Of a DNA stretch of 64,000 bases, positions 51,584 to 59,822 are shown one piece after another. The position numbers and the translations under genes are program-made. The stretch lies in NCBI RefSeq assembly GCF_011759505.1, contig NZ_JAAOYO010000003.1:248001-312000 (forward strand). Direction: 5' to 3'. This DNA comes from Curtobacterium salicis (GTDB lineage Bacteria > Actinomycetota > Actinomycetes > Actinomycetales > Microbacteriaceae). Numbering within the stretch: the first letter of the stretch is position 1; every line of letters begins with the position of its first letter. The notes beneath the pieces were generated by a model that did no database searches, had not been told where the DNA came from, and saw nothing but the letters and a program-made list of their open reading frames with translations.

Positions 51584-52848
51584 GGTGTCCGCCCGCTCGA
51601 CCCGCTGACCGTCGACCGCCCTGCGTCCTGGGCGACCGGCACGTGCATCGCCACGACGAACTCGCCGTCGGACCGCTCGGCCTCGACGGTCGCGTCCCCG
51701 CCGAGTTCCGCGAATCGCTCCCGCATGCCGAGCAGCCCCTGTCCGTCCGCGGCGACGGGATTGGCGACGACGACGTCCACGGCGTCGCCGTCCCGGATGA
51801 CGGACAGGGACACGGTGCGGCCGGGGGCGTGCCTGCGGGCGTTGCTGAGCGCCTCCCGGACACCGGCGACGACGACGGCGCGGGTGGCGTCGTCCACGTC
51901 GGGCAGGTCGAGGTCCCCCTGGACGACGGCGGTCCCGCCGAAGGAACGGTGTGCGTCGACCAGGCCGGCGATCCCGTCTGCGCTCGGCCGGGAGGCCCGG
52001 TCCGACCCCGACGGACCGCTCGCGTCCGGCAGGGGGTCACGCACGGCGGGGACCGCCTCCTCCGGCAGGTCGTCGCGGAGGGCACGCACCGCGCGACGTG
52101 CCTCGGCGAGCCCGTCGGCGGCGAGGGCGCGTGCGTCGACCGCACGCTGTCGCGCGTCGTCGACGCGACCGGCTTCGAGGAGGGCCTCCACCGCGTCGAG
52201 CTGCAGGACGAGGCCGCCGAGCGAGTGGGCGAGGACGTCGTGGACGTCCCGGGCGACCCGTGCCCGGTCGGCGAGCAAGCGGGCCCGCTGCTGGTCGCGG
52301 TCGGCCTGGCGGGCCTGCTCCTCGAGGACGCGGGTCTGTTCCTCCGCCGTCCGGAGCTGTCGGCGACTGACGCCGATGACGACGCCGAGCGCCAGGCCGA
52401 GGGCGGAGCCGAGGACCAGCGCCACGGAAGTGCCGGCCGCGGTGGCGACCGAGGCGACGACCACCACGGCGGCGAGCGCGGCGACCACGGCGGCCCAGAC
52501 GGGGAGGGTCGGCGCGGCCTCGAGGACCACGAGCCCGATGATGACGGGGACGAGCAGCAGCCCGTCGGTGTGGACGACCGCGAGCGAGCCGGCGGCGACC
52601 ATGACCACCGCGGCGGGCACGGCGACGCGGGGCGGGCCGTACTCGCGGACGGCCCAGGCGGCGAGCGCGACGGCCCCGGCGATCCAGACCCAGACGGGGA
52701 GCTCCTGGGCGACGCCGTTCCGGACGAACCAGAAGGCGACGACGACGATCCCGATCGCGTTGAGCCCGACCGACAACCCGGCGCGGGACCGGCTCCGTGC
52801 GGAGTCGGTCCCGGCGTCACGCCCCTCGGGGCCGCGGAGGTCGGTCAT
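51580..52848 (-). CDS. Sensor histidine kinase, HisKA_3 (DesK/NarX-like) type
   Basis: The 422-residue kinase has about five or six membrane spans with very short loops (about 25-155), then a coiled coil, the HisKA_3 dimerisation helix with the phospho-His in ARDVHDVLAHSLGG, and an ATPase domain with the N-box VREALSNARRHAPG and G-box DGQGLLGMRERF. The lack of an outer domain suggests sensing within the membrane, as in DesK or LiaS systems. The ATG at 52848 overlaps the stop of the upstream membrane protein by one base. Confidence 0.92.
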   Translation of the reverse strand: MTDLRGPEGRDAGTDSARSRSRAGLSVGLNAIGIVVVAFWFVRNGVAQELPVWVWIAGAVALAAWAVREYGPPRVAVPAAVVMVAAGSLAVVHTDGLLLVPVIIGLVVLEAAPTLPVWAAVVAALAAVVVVASVATAAGTSVALVLGSALGLALGVVIGVSRRQLRTAEEQTRVLEEQARQADRDQQRARLLADRARVARDVHDVLAHSLGGLVLQLDAVEALLEAGRVDDARQRAVDARALAADGLAEARRAVRALRDDLPEEAVPAVRDPLPDASGPSGSDRASRPSADGIAGLVDAHRSFGGTAVVQGDLDLPDVDDATRAVVVAGVREALSNARRHAPGRTVSLSVIRDGDAVDVVVANPVAADGQGLLGMRERFAELGGDATVEAERSDGEFVVAMHVPVAQDAGRSTVSGSSGRTP

Positions 52849-53354
52849 CACACCATCATGCCGCGGGCGGCGCGTGCGTCGCGCTGGAGGCGCTGGTCGA
52901 CGACCAGGGCGCGGGCGGCCCGGTTGACGGCGAGCATGAGGAGGACGACGCCGGTCGAGGTGAGCAGGTGCGCGCCGAGGTGGGCGCCGACGACGTCGAG
53001 GCCGATGCGGACGACGATGAGGGCGACCCAGAGGGCGGCGCCGACCCAGCCGGTGCGGGACTGCAGGGTGCGGCCCTTCGCGTCCGGGGTGCTGACCGTC
53101 CGGAATCGGCTGAGGCGGCCCATGGCCAGGCCGATGCCGACGGAGAGCAGCGCCTCGACGCCGAGGAACACGACGTCCTCGGGGTCGATCGTGGCGGCGC
53201 TCTGGGCGAGGACCACGATGCCGATGCCCGCCATCACGACCGGGCCGCGCCAGATCCGGGCCGGGTCCAGGAACTGCCAGGTGGACTGCTTCCAGGCGAG
53301 GTACCCGACGAGTGCGAGTCCGATGACGATGTTCGTGAGGAGCTGGACGGACAT
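52848..53354 (-). CDS. Membrane protein encoded with the two-component system
   Basis: This 168-residue protein has about five membrane spans (near 5-20, 38-55, 62-78, 103-122 and 128-146) and no extracellular domain, resembling CcdC/DUF1453-like proteins by layout only. The ATG at 53354 has a GGGAGG site. It is the first gene of a three-gene operon coupled to the kinase (TGATG) and may modulate it, as LiaF-type proteins do. Confidence 0.8.
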   Translation of the reverse strand: MSVQLLTNIVIGLALVGYLAWKQSTWQFLDPARIWRGPVVMAGIGIVVLAQSAATIDPEDVVFLGVEALLSVGIGLAMGRLSRFRTVSTPDAKGRTLQSRTGWVGAALWVALIVVRIGLDVVGAHLGAHLLTSTGVVLLMLAVNRAARALVVDQRLQRDARAARGMMV

Positions 53355-53486
53355 GGGGTGAGCCTCCCGGTCGTGGTCCGGCGGGGTGTTCCCTGCCGGT
53401 GGTCCCATCGTCGCGAGGCCGTGTCCGCCGGCCCACCACCCACGGGTGGGGACCGGGCGGGGGTCCGGGTGGTGTTCCATGGACGC

Positions 53487-54329
53487 ATGGCTGATGCGTT
53501 CGACGGGTTCCGGGTGGGTGCTGGGTACGCGGTCGTCGAACCGGACCGACACCGACCGGGCTCGTTCACGCTGGTGGTGGACGGGACACCGCAGTCGCAC
53601 GTCGACCTCGAGGACCCGACGCACCTGGCGTTCGAGTACATCCGGCGGATCGGGCACGCGATCGACCTGCTGCCGCCGGGGCCCGTCACGGCGCTGCACC
53701 TCGGTGCCGGTGCACTGACCCTGCCGCGGTACGTGGCGGTGACCCGACCGGGCTCCCGGCAGCAGGTGATCGAACTCGAGCGCGACCTGGTCGACCACGT
53801 CCGGGACGCCCTGCCGTTCCCCCGCGGCGCCTCGATCCGCGTACGGTACGGCGACGCCCGCGAGGTGATGGAGAAGCTGCCGGCCGGGCTCCGCGGCACC
53901 GTGGACCTCGCCGTCGTCGACGTGTTCTCGGGTGCGCGGACGCCGGCGCACGTGACGAGTGTCGAGTTCTACCGGTCGGTCGCGTCCTTCCTGTCCCCGA
54001 CGGGCATGGTGGCGGTGAACGTCGCCGACGGTGCGGGCCTGGCGTTCGCCCGGGGGCAGGCGGCCACGCTGCAGTCGGTGCTGCCCTCGGTCGCGGCGGT
54101 GGCGGACACCGGCATGCTGAAGGGCCGGCGGTTCGGCAACATCGTGCTGCTCGGGTCCCCCGGCGAGCTGCCGATCGCGGACATGCCCAGGCGGTACTCC
54201 TCCGACCCGCTGCCGAGCAAGGTCGTGCACGGTGCCGAGCTGCGGGCGTTCATCGCCGGGGCACCGATCGTCACCGACACCACAGCGGTCGGGTCGCCCG
54301 AGCCGAACCGGTCGGTGTTCGGCGCCTGA
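53487..54329 (+). CDS. Spermidine synthase-like methyltransferase-fold protein
   Basis: The 280-residue protein has a Rossmann core like spermidine synthases: HLGAGALTLPRYVAV for the nucleotide loop, QVIELERDLVDHVRDAL, VRYGDAREVMEKLP and a VDLAVVDVFSGARTPAHVTS acidic loop. Many actinobacterial proteins of this kind lack proven polyamine activity, so the reaction is uncertain. The ATG at 53487 lacks a clear ribosome binding site. It diverges from the two-component operon, 132 bases away. Confidence 0.82.
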   Translation: MADAFDGFRVGAGYAVVEPDRHRPGSFTLVVDGTPQSHVDLEDPTHLAFEYIRRIGHAIDLLPPGPVTALHLGAGALTLPRYVAVTRPGSRQQVIELERDLVDHVRDALPFPRGASIRVRYGDAREVMEKLPAGLRGTVDLAVVDVFSGARTPAHVTSVEFYRSVASFLSPTGMVAVNVADGAGLAFARGQAATLQSVLPSVAAVADTGMLKGRRFGNIVLLGSPGELPIADMPRRYSSDPLPSKVVHGAELRAFIAGAPIVTDTTAVGSPEPNRSVFGA

Positions 54330-54469
54330 ACCGGCCGTGACCCGGACCGCCGACGACCTGAGCCCTCGCTGCGGATCGCGCGCGCGCCGTACCCCGGGCG
54401 GGGGACGCTGCCAGGATGGTGGCAGCACGCCGCGCCAGCGCGCGACCGCACACCACGAGGAGGCCGCCG

Positions 54470-55171
54470 ATGACCAACGACGATCGCAATGACGAACAGC
54501 CGCGCTACGGCGAGCGCGTCAGCCCCGAGCAGGGCGGAGCGCCCCGGTACGAGGACCAGCCGACGCAGCAGTACCAGCAGCAGCCGGCGCCGCAGTGGGG
54601 CCAGCACGATCAGCAGCAGCCGGCACAGCAGCAGTACGGGCAGCCGCAGTACGGACAGCAGGCCGACCAGTACGGGCAGCAGCAGCACCAGCAGTACGGG
54701 CAGCCGCAGCAGTACGGCAACCAGCAGCAGCACGGCGGCGCGCCCGCCTGGCACTCGTACGAACAGCCCACGAAGAAGAAGACCGTCGGGGTCATCGCCT
54801 TCGTCGCCGCCGTCGCCGCGCTCGTGATCGGCGTGATCGGCGGGTACCTGCTCGGTGCGGCCCTGTCGAACAGCAACGTGTTGCAGGACTACGCGCAGAA
54901 CGGCGGCTCCGGCACCCCCGGTGACACGCAGGAGCTCCAGCGTCAGCTGATGCAGGACCCGGAGTCGATGGCGGGCCTCGGTACCGGCTCCGTCTTGATG
55001 CTCGTCGGGTCGGTCTTCGGCCTGTGGGCGATCGTGCAGGGCATCGTCGCGATCGTCACGAAGCGCGGGCGGCTCTGGGGCATCCTGGCGATCGTCCTCG
55101 CCGTCGTCGCCGCCGTCGTGGCCGGTGCCGTCTACATCGGCGTCGCCGCCAGCTCCTTCGGCGGCATGTGA
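54470..55171 (+). CDS. Membrane protein with Gln/Tyr/Gly-rich repeat domain
   Basis: The 233-residue protein has an N-terminal low-complexity region (about 30-95) made of QYGQPQ, QQYGQ and QQQ-type repeats, then a span at about 105-130, an outer segment, and two close spans at about 175-195 and 205-225. Similar Q/P/G-rich DUF4190-like proteins are common in actinobacteria. The function is unknown. The ATG at 54470 has a perfect GAGGAGG site. An upstream in-frame start (54416) lacks one. Confidence 0.85.
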   Translation: MTNDDRNDEQPRYGERVSPEQGGAPRYEDQPTQQYQQQPAPQWGQHDQQQPAQQQYGQPQYGQQADQYGQQQHQQYGQPQQYGNQQQHGGAPAWHSYEQPTKKKTVGVIAFVAAVAALVIGVIGGYLLGAALSNSNVLQDYAQNGGSGTPGDTQELQRQLMQDPESMAGLGTGSVLMLVGSVFGLWAIVQGIVAIVTKRGRLWGILAIVLAVVAAVVAGAVYIGVAASSFGGM

Positions 55172-55186
55172 CCAGCAGCGCGACGA

Positions 55187-55224
55187 CACACGGCCCGTCC
55201 CGGACCCCCGGGGCGGGCCGTGTG
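55187..55224 (+). terminator. Terminator after the QYG-repeat protein
   Basis: Arms 55187-55197 and 55214-55224 are a perfect 11-bp inverted repeat around a GC-rich inner region, followed by CGTTCG. It starts 16 bases after the stop codon. Confidence 0.75.
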
Positions 55225-55266
55225 CGTTCGTGCGCGTGGCACGGACACCTCCCGGGGCGACGCGGA

Positions 55267-55272
55267 TACCCT
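55267..55272 (+). promoter_or_regulatory. -10 element of a leaderless promoter
   Basis: TACCCT ends eight bases before the ATG at 55281, and there is no ribosome binding site. Confidence 0.5.
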
Positions 55273-55280
55273 CGACCCTG

Positions 55281-56120
55281 ATGTCCCTCCCGCCCGACGA
55301 ACGCCGAGACCACGACCGGACCGACCAGGCCCGGGAGCCCCGTCATGCCGCCCCGGTGACCGCCGGGGTCAGCCCGGGCAGCACCTTCGCGCCGATCAGC
55401 CTCCGACCCGCCGTCGACGTGCAGGCCGTGCAGGACCGCCTGCGCGACCTCGGGCAGAGCCGCAGCACCGACGCCCTGGCCGAGCGCGCCGAACTGCTCC
55501 GGCTGCTCGGCCGGCTGGACGAGGCACTGACCGTCGCTGAAGAGGTGTTCCGGTTGACGATGTTCACCGGGGAGCGCCAGGACAAGGTGGCGGCACGGAT
55601 CCGGCGCGCCCACATCCTGCACGACCTCGGCCGCTACGAACGCGCTGCGACCGAGGCCTCGATGGCCCGGGACACCGCCGCGACCGAGGAGTGGCCGGAG
55701 CTCGAGGGCGCCGCCGCCGAACTCGAGGGCTGGTCCCTCTACGAGCTCTCCCGCTTCGACGAGGCCCGCGCGGTCCTCAGCCGCTCGTACGACGCCTTCC
55801 GCGCCGCCGGGGCCCCCGCGGAGCGCACCGAGGCACTCCGCACCGCGGTCGAGGCCGCACTCCGCGCCTCCATGACGCAGCCCGCGGCCGAGCCGGAGGC
55901 CGAGCGACCCCGCACCGCGCGTGAACTGGCGGTGCGGACCGAGGCCGAGCCCGTGACCCGGGTGGCGGAGCCGACGAAGCGGATCCCGCCGACCCCGCGC
56001 CGGGTGCTCGGTGCCCCCGACGCCGCGCGGACCGAGGGCGACTCGCTCTGGGGCCGTCTGGCGCGCCCGGACCGTCCCGGACGGACGGACGGCACCGCCC
56101 GCACGGACCAGGACGAGTGA
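55281..56120 (+). CDS. TPR-repeat protein, unknown function
   Basis: The 279-residue protein has helical TPR-like repeats between about 55 and 195 (DALAERAELLRLLGRLDEALTVAEEVF, then ARIRRAHILHDLGRYERAATEASMA and EGWSLYELSRFDEARAVLSRSYDAF). A long Pro/Arg/Glu tail follows. It is a likely scaffold. Its stop overlaps the GTG of the SprT-like gene by four bases, so the two are translated together and may cooperate. The ATG at 55281 is preceded by a leaderless-type -10. Confidence 0.8.
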   Translation: MSLPPDERRDHDRTDQAREPRHAAPVTAGVSPGSTFAPISLRPAVDVQAVQDRLRDLGQSRSTDALAERAELLRLLGRLDEALTVAEEVFRLTMFTGERQDKVAARIRRAHILHDLGRYERAATEASMARDTAATEEWPELEGAAAELEGWSLYELSRFDEARAVLSRSYDAFRAAGAPAERTEALRTAVEAALRASMTQPAAEPEAERPRTARELAVRTEAEPVTRVAEPTKRIPPTPRRVLGAPDAARTEGDSLWGRLARPDRPGRTDGTARTDQDE

Positions 56121-56623
56121 GCCCGCTCGACCACGTGCGGACGCGTGCCGCCGAGCTGATGGGCCACCACCTGCCCGACGGCTCGTGGGGGTTCGCGTTC
56201 GACAACGCGAAGACCCGTGCCGGCCAGTGCGACTTCGCGCGGCGTCGGATCACCGTCAGTCGGCACCTCGCCACCCGGTTCACCCCGGAGGACGTCGAGC
56301 AGGTGCTGCTGCACGAGATCGCGCACGCGTTGAGCGGACCGCGCGCCGGGCACGGTCCCGCCTGGCGTCGGACCGCCCAGGGACTCGGCTACACGGGGTC
56401 CCGGCTGCACGACGGCCCGATCGCCAGCGAACTCGCCCCCTGGGTCGGCACCTGCCCCGCAGGGCACGAGCACTTCCGGTACCGCACGCCCACCCGTCCG
56501 CTGGCCTGCGCCCGGTGCGGTCGGCGGTTCGACGAGCGGAACGTCATCACCTGGCACCGCCGGAACGGGACTGCTAGCCCAGCTTCGGCAGATCGTGCCG
56601 GAGGCGCGCCGCTCACCCGTTAG
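56117..56623 (+). CDS. SprT-like zinc metallopeptidase-domain protein
   Basis: SprT/Spartan-like proteins carry an HExxH zinc site. Here HEIAH is at 66-70 with a downstream HGPAW (His79), then a C-terminal zinc-ribbon-like CPAGHEH/CARC pair (Cys113, Cys131, Cys134). The protein has 168 residues. In eukaryotes relatives cleave DNA-protein crosslinks; the bacterial role is unproven. The GTG start overlaps the TPR gene. The TAG stop (56621-56623) is also the first half of the -10 hexamer of the next gene. Confidence 0.88.
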   Translation: MSPLDHVRTRAAELMGHHLPDGSWGFAFDNAKTRAGQCDFARRRITVSRHLATRFTPEDVEQVLLHEIAHALSGPRAGHGPAWRRTAQGLGYTGSRLHDGPIASELAPWVGTCPAGHEHFRYRTPTRPLACARCGRRFDERNVITWHRRNGTASPASADRAGGAPLTR

Positions 56624-56626
56624 CCT
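56621..56626 (+). promoter_or_regulatory. -10 element of a leaderless promoter overlapping a stop codon
   Basis: TAGCCT, whose TAG is the stop codon of the SprT-like gene, ends six bases before the ATG at 56633. Confidence 0.55.
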
Positions 56627-56632
56627 GGGCGG

Positions 56633-57328
56633 ATGCGAACAGGGCAGGACATCCGGACCGATGCCGGGTCCTCGTGGTTCTTCGACGCGGGTCGGATCGC
56701 CCTGGACTTCGCGCACACCGGTGGGTTCGCGGACGACCCGGACCGCCGTCGCCCCCGCGGACACCTCGGTGAACTGCTGGCGACCCCCGCCGACCTCGAC
56801 GAGTGGCTGGGGCTGCACACCGAACCGATCGACGTCGGCGCGACCGCCCGTGAGCTGCAGGACGCCCGGGCGCTCCGGGCCGCGATCGCCCGCCTCGCCA
56901 CCGCTGCCGCCCCGGCACCGGCCGACTCCGCGGCCGAACGCACCGCGGTGGCCGCCGGACTGCGTGCCGGGACCGGACGGACCCGACCGGTGCCGGACGA
57001 CATCGACACGGTGAACCTGTTCGCCGCCCTGCCGGACGTGCCCCCGAGCCTCCCGGGTGGCCGACGTCGTGCGGGAGCGAACCGGGTGCGGCTGGCGCAG
57101 GCGCTGTCGAGCGTCGCTCGGGACGCCGTCGCCCTGCTCACCGAGGTCGGGTTCGACGACGTCGAGGCCGACGGCCGTCCCGCGCGGTTGAGCCGGTGCT
57201 CGGCGCCGGACTGCGGACTCGTCTTCTACGACTCCTCCCGCGGCGGCACACGGCGCTGGTGCTCGATGCAGCGCTGCGGCAACCGGGCCAAGGTCCGTGC
57301 CCACCGGGCCAGGCGCGCCGCGGTCTGA
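56633..57328 (+). CDS. CGNR zinc-finger protein, probable transcription regulator
   Basis: The 231-residue protein has the ABATE-like N-terminal domain (FDAGRIALDFAHTGG, about 17-31) and the C-terminal CGNR zinc finger with Cys189, Cys194, Cys210 and Cys215 (CSAPDCGLVFYD, then RRWCSMQRCGNRAKVRAHRAR). Such proteins are thought to be stress-linked regulators; the ligand is unknown. It lies 95 bases before the Mn transporter gene and could influence it, though no evidence shows that. Confidence 0.9.
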   Translation: MRTGQDIRTDAGSSWFFDAGRIALDFAHTGGFADDPDRRRPRGHLGELLATPADLDEWLGLHTEPIDVGATARELQDARALRAAIARLATAAAPAPADSAAERTAVAAGLRAGTGRTRPVPDDIDTVNLFAALPDVPPSLPGGRRRAGANRVRLAQALSSVARDAVALLTEVGFDDVEADGRPARLSRCSAPDCGLVFYDSSRGGTRRWCSMQRCGNRAKVRAHRARRAAV

Positions 57329-57385
57329 GACGACGCCCGCTCGGCCGGCGCGATCCGCGCAGATCGGACGCCCTCCCGAAAGTCT

Positions 57386-57405
57386 GGATTCGGCACGCCG
57401 AAACC
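57386..57405. promoter_or_regulatory. 20-bp inverted repeat, candidate metal-repressor operator
   Basis: Nine-base arms (57386-57394 and 57397-57405, one mismatch) around AC have a perfect TTCGGC/GCCGAA core. The repeat ends five bases before a CATGGT -10-like hexamer (57411-57416) of the NRAMP gene, so a bound protein would block the promoter. A DtxR/MntR-type repressor is the natural candidate. Confidence 0.6.
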
Positions 57406-57422
57406 TCTGGCATGGTGGGGGC

Positions 57423-58673
57423 ATGACGGACACCGCCACCCCGGTCGTCGGGCAGCGCCCTCCCGGTCGACGGGCCACGGGCCTCGGGCTCCTCGGACCG
57501 GCGTTCGTCGCGGCCATCGCCTACGTCGACCCCGGCAACGTCGCCGCCAACCTCACTGCCGGCGCCCGCTACGGGTACCTGCTGCTCTGGGTCCTGGTCG
57601 CCGCGAACGCGAGCGCCGTCGTGGTGCAGTACCTCTCCGCCAAGCTCGGCATCGTCACGGGCAGGTCCCTGCCGGAACTGCTCGGTCTGCGGATGCGCCG
57701 CGCACCACGGCTGCTGTTCTGGGCACAGGCCGAGGTCGTCGCCGCCGCCACCGACGTCGCCGAGGTGATCGGCGGCGCACTCGCCCTGCACCTGCTCTTC
57801 GGGGTCCTGCTGGTCGTCGGCGGGCTGATCACCGGCGTCGTGTCGATGGTGATCCTGCTGCTCCAGCACCACCGCGGTGCCCGGACCTTCGAGGCCGTCG
57901 TCACCGCGATGCTCGCGGTCCTGACGATCGGGTTCTGTGCGGGGCTGCTGTTCGCGCAGGTCTCCCCCGGGGCGCTCCTGGCGGGCATCGCACCGCGGTT
58001 CGCCGACTCGGGCTCGGTGCTGCTCGCCGCGTCGATGCTCGGCGCGACGGTGATGCCACACGCCGTGTACCTGCACTCCGCATTGGCCCGCGACCGGCAC
58101 GGCGACACCCCGGTCGGCCCCGAGCGCCGGCGGGTCCTCGTGGCGACGCGGTGGGACGTGGCCCTGGCGCTCGTCCTCGCCGGCGGGGTGAACATCAGCA
58201 TGCTCGTGCTCGCCGCCGCGACGCTGCAGGGGGTGTCCGGCACCGACTCGATCCCGGGAGCGCAGCACGCCATCGCCGAGAACGTCGGCCCCGTCGTCGG
58301 CGTGCTCTTCTCGGTCGGGCTGCTGGCGTCCGGTCTCGCGTCGACCTCGGTCGGTTGCATGGCCGGCGCGGAGATCATGCACGGACTGCTGCACGTGCGG
58401 GTGCCGCTCGTCGTGCGGCGCCTCGTCACGCTCGTGCCGGCGATCGTCCTGCTGGCGCTGCGGTACGACCCGACGCAGCTGCTCGTGATCAGCCAGGTGG
58501 TGCTGAGCTTCGGGATCGCGTTCGCGATCGTGCCGCTGGTGGCCTACACGTCACGGCGGAGCGTGATGGGTGACGACGTGAACGCGCTCGGCACGAAGGT
58601 GCTCGCGTGGCTGATCGCGGCGGTGATCGTCGCGCTGAACGTCGCGCTGATCGTGCTCACCGTCACGGGGTGA
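57423..58673 (+). CDS. mntH: NRAMP-family divalent metal (Mn/Fe) transporter
   Basis: NRAMP proteins import Mn(II) or Fe(II) with protons. The 416-residue protein has about 11 membrane spans, the first-helix metal site DPGN (36-39) and the sixth-helix site MPHAVYLHS near residue 210, both intact. An E/D-rich EVVAAATDVAEVIGGALAL segment follows the second block. The ATG at 57423 has a GGGGG run but no proper ribosome binding site. A candidate operator sits in the promoter. It converges on the DUF427 gene with a hairpin between. Confidence 0.92.
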   Translation: MTDTATPVVGQRPPGRRATGLGLLGPAFVAAIAYVDPGNVAANLTAGARYGYLLLWVLVAANASAVVVQYLSAKLGIVTGRSLPELLGLRMRRAPRLLFWAQAEVVAAATDVAEVIGGALALHLLFGVLLVVGGLITGVVSMVILLLQHHRGARTFEAVVTAMLAVLTIGFCAGLLFAQVSPGALLAGIAPRFADSGSVLLAASMLGATVMPHAVYLHSALARDRHGDTPVGPERRRVLVATRWDVALALVLAGGVNISMLVLAAATLQGVSGTDSIPGAQHAIAENVGPVVGVLFSVGLLASGLASTSVGCMAGAEIMHGLLHVRVPLVVRRLVTLVPAIVLLALRYDPTQLLVISQVVLSFGIAFAIVPLVAYTSRRSVMGDDVNALGTKVLAWLIAAVIVALNVALIVLTVTG

Positions 58674-58713
58674 GGCAGCCGAGTGCGGCAGCCGGCTGGC
58701 GCCGTCGGGGTGA

Positions 58714-58751
58714 CGCGGCCGCGCCGCACGAGTGCGTGCGGTGCGGCCGCG
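58714..58751. terminator. Two-way terminator between the NRAMP and DUF427 genes
   Basis: Arms 58714-58729 and 58736-58751 pair over 16 bp with one mismatch or G-U and a 6-base loop. Confidence 0.75.
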
Positions 58752-58756
58752 GGGCC

Positions 58757-59059
58757 TCACTCGGCGACCTTGGCGTCCTTCCAGAACGCGACGTACCCGC
58801 TGTAGTCCTTGCCGACGCGGTCGAACGACGTCGGGATCGGCTCCGGGTAGGACCAGGCGGCGTCGACGTGCTGCTGCCCGTCGACGGTCACGGTCCAGTA
58901 CTGGGTGTCGCCCTTCCACGGGCAGTGGTACTGCGTGGGGCTCTCGCTGAAGAGCTCGGTCTTCACGCTCGCCGGCGGGAAGTACCAGTTGCCCTCGATC
59001 TGGATGAGGTCCGTCTCCGGGGCCTCCGCGATGACGGTGTCACCGATCAGTGCCTGCAT
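58757..59059 (-). CDS. DUF427 family protein
   Basis: The 100-residue protein has the DUF427 pattern: GDTVIAEAPETDLIQIEGNWYFP, then TQYHCPWKGDTQYWTVTVDGQ and AAWSYPEP with a conserved CPWKG-type motif. The structure class is a small beta fold; the function is unknown. The ATG at 59059 has a GAGGAG site. Confidence 0.9.
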   Translation of the reverse strand: MQALIGDTVIAEAPETDLIQIEGNWYFPPASVKTELFSESPTQYHCPWKGDTQYWTVTVDGQQHVDAAWSYPEPIPTSFDRVGKDYSGYVAFWKDAKVAE

Positions 59060-59109
59060 GGCTCACTCCTCGTTCTCCCCCGTCGATGGGACGGCGGTCG
59101 ACCGGGACG

Positions 59110-59718
59110 TTACGCCCGGTCGGTGGACGGCCGCAGCGTGACGAGCGCCGGCCCCACGGCGAGCGCCGCGTGCACCCGCTCGACGCCAATCGCGTCCGCC
59201 GACTCGGACGCCGTCACCAGGTGCTTCGCCGCCCGTCGGAGGCCCGTCCACGCCGCACACGCCGCCGCCGCCTCGGGCGAGGTGTGGTCCACCCCGCTCG
59301 TCACCAGGGCGTCGACGACCGCGCCCGCCGCGAGGAGGTCCTCGACCGCGAACTCCGGCAGCGCGGACACGTCGGGGAACTCGCCGGCATCGTCCGCTGC
59401 GCCGCCGCCGAGGGGTTCGTCGAGGCGGCCGGCAGCGAGGACCGCCACGACACAGCGGTCACCGCGGTCGGCCTGGAGGCGCAGCACCCGCTCCGCGACG
59501 GCCGTCACGTTCCCCAGGTGGCCGAGCACGACCTCCGGCCCGTCCGGCAGCAGCGCGAGCGGCACGCGGTGAGCCTCCGGTCCCGCCGGCGGCTCACGGA
59601 GCGGTGCCGGGAGGACGTCGACCCAGACGAGGAGGTGCGCGTCGGCCGCGATCCGGGCGGCACCCGCCGCACCCCATCCGAACCGGACCTGGTACCGCCG
59701 CTGCCCTCGCTCCTGCAC
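59110..59718 (-). CDS. 2-phosphosulfolactate phosphatase (ComB)-like protein
   Basis: The protein shows the ComB-like pattern of actinobacterial proteins: YQVRFGWGAAGAARIA, an internal LGHLGNVTAVAERVL, DRCVVAVLAAG, FAVEDLLAAGAVVDALVTSGVD and SPEAAAACAAWTGL. True ComB takes part in coenzyme M synthesis in archaea, so in this organism the substrate is unknown. The frame is open to 59775. I chose the GTG at 59718 (202 residues) because a TACCGT lies six bases upstream, fitting leaderless expression. ATGs at 59775 and 59748 are alternatives. Confidence 0.72.
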   Translation of the reverse strand: MQERGQRRYQVRFGWGAAGAARIAADAHLLVWVDVLPAPLREPPAGPEAHRVPLALLPDGPEVVLGHLGNVTAVAERVLRLQADRGDRCVVAVLAAGRLDEPLGGGAADDAGEFPDVSALPEFAVEDLLAAGAVVDALVTSGVDHTSPEAAAACAAWTGLRRAAKHLVTASESADAIGVERVHAALAVGPALVTLRPSTDRA

Positions 59719-59724
59719 GTCGAC

Positions 59725-59730
59725 ACGGTA
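59725..59730 (-). promoter_or_regulatory. -10 element of a leaderless promoter
   Basis: TACCGT on the minus strand ends six bases before the GTG at 59718. It supports that start choice. Confidence 0.45.
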
Positions 59731-59808
59731 CCGAGCCGGGTGCCACATGCGCCGCGGTGTGACGGCATGCGACATCCCGTTCGCAGCCGAGGTGTCCGCG
59801 CCGGCCGG

Positions 59809-59814
59809 TACGAT
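59809..59814 (+). promoter_or_regulatory. -10 element of a leaderless promoter
   Basis: TACGAT ends eight bases before the ATG at 59823. It is back to back with the minus-strand -10 at 59725-59730. Confidence 0.5.
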
Positions 59815-59822
59815 CCGGTTCC

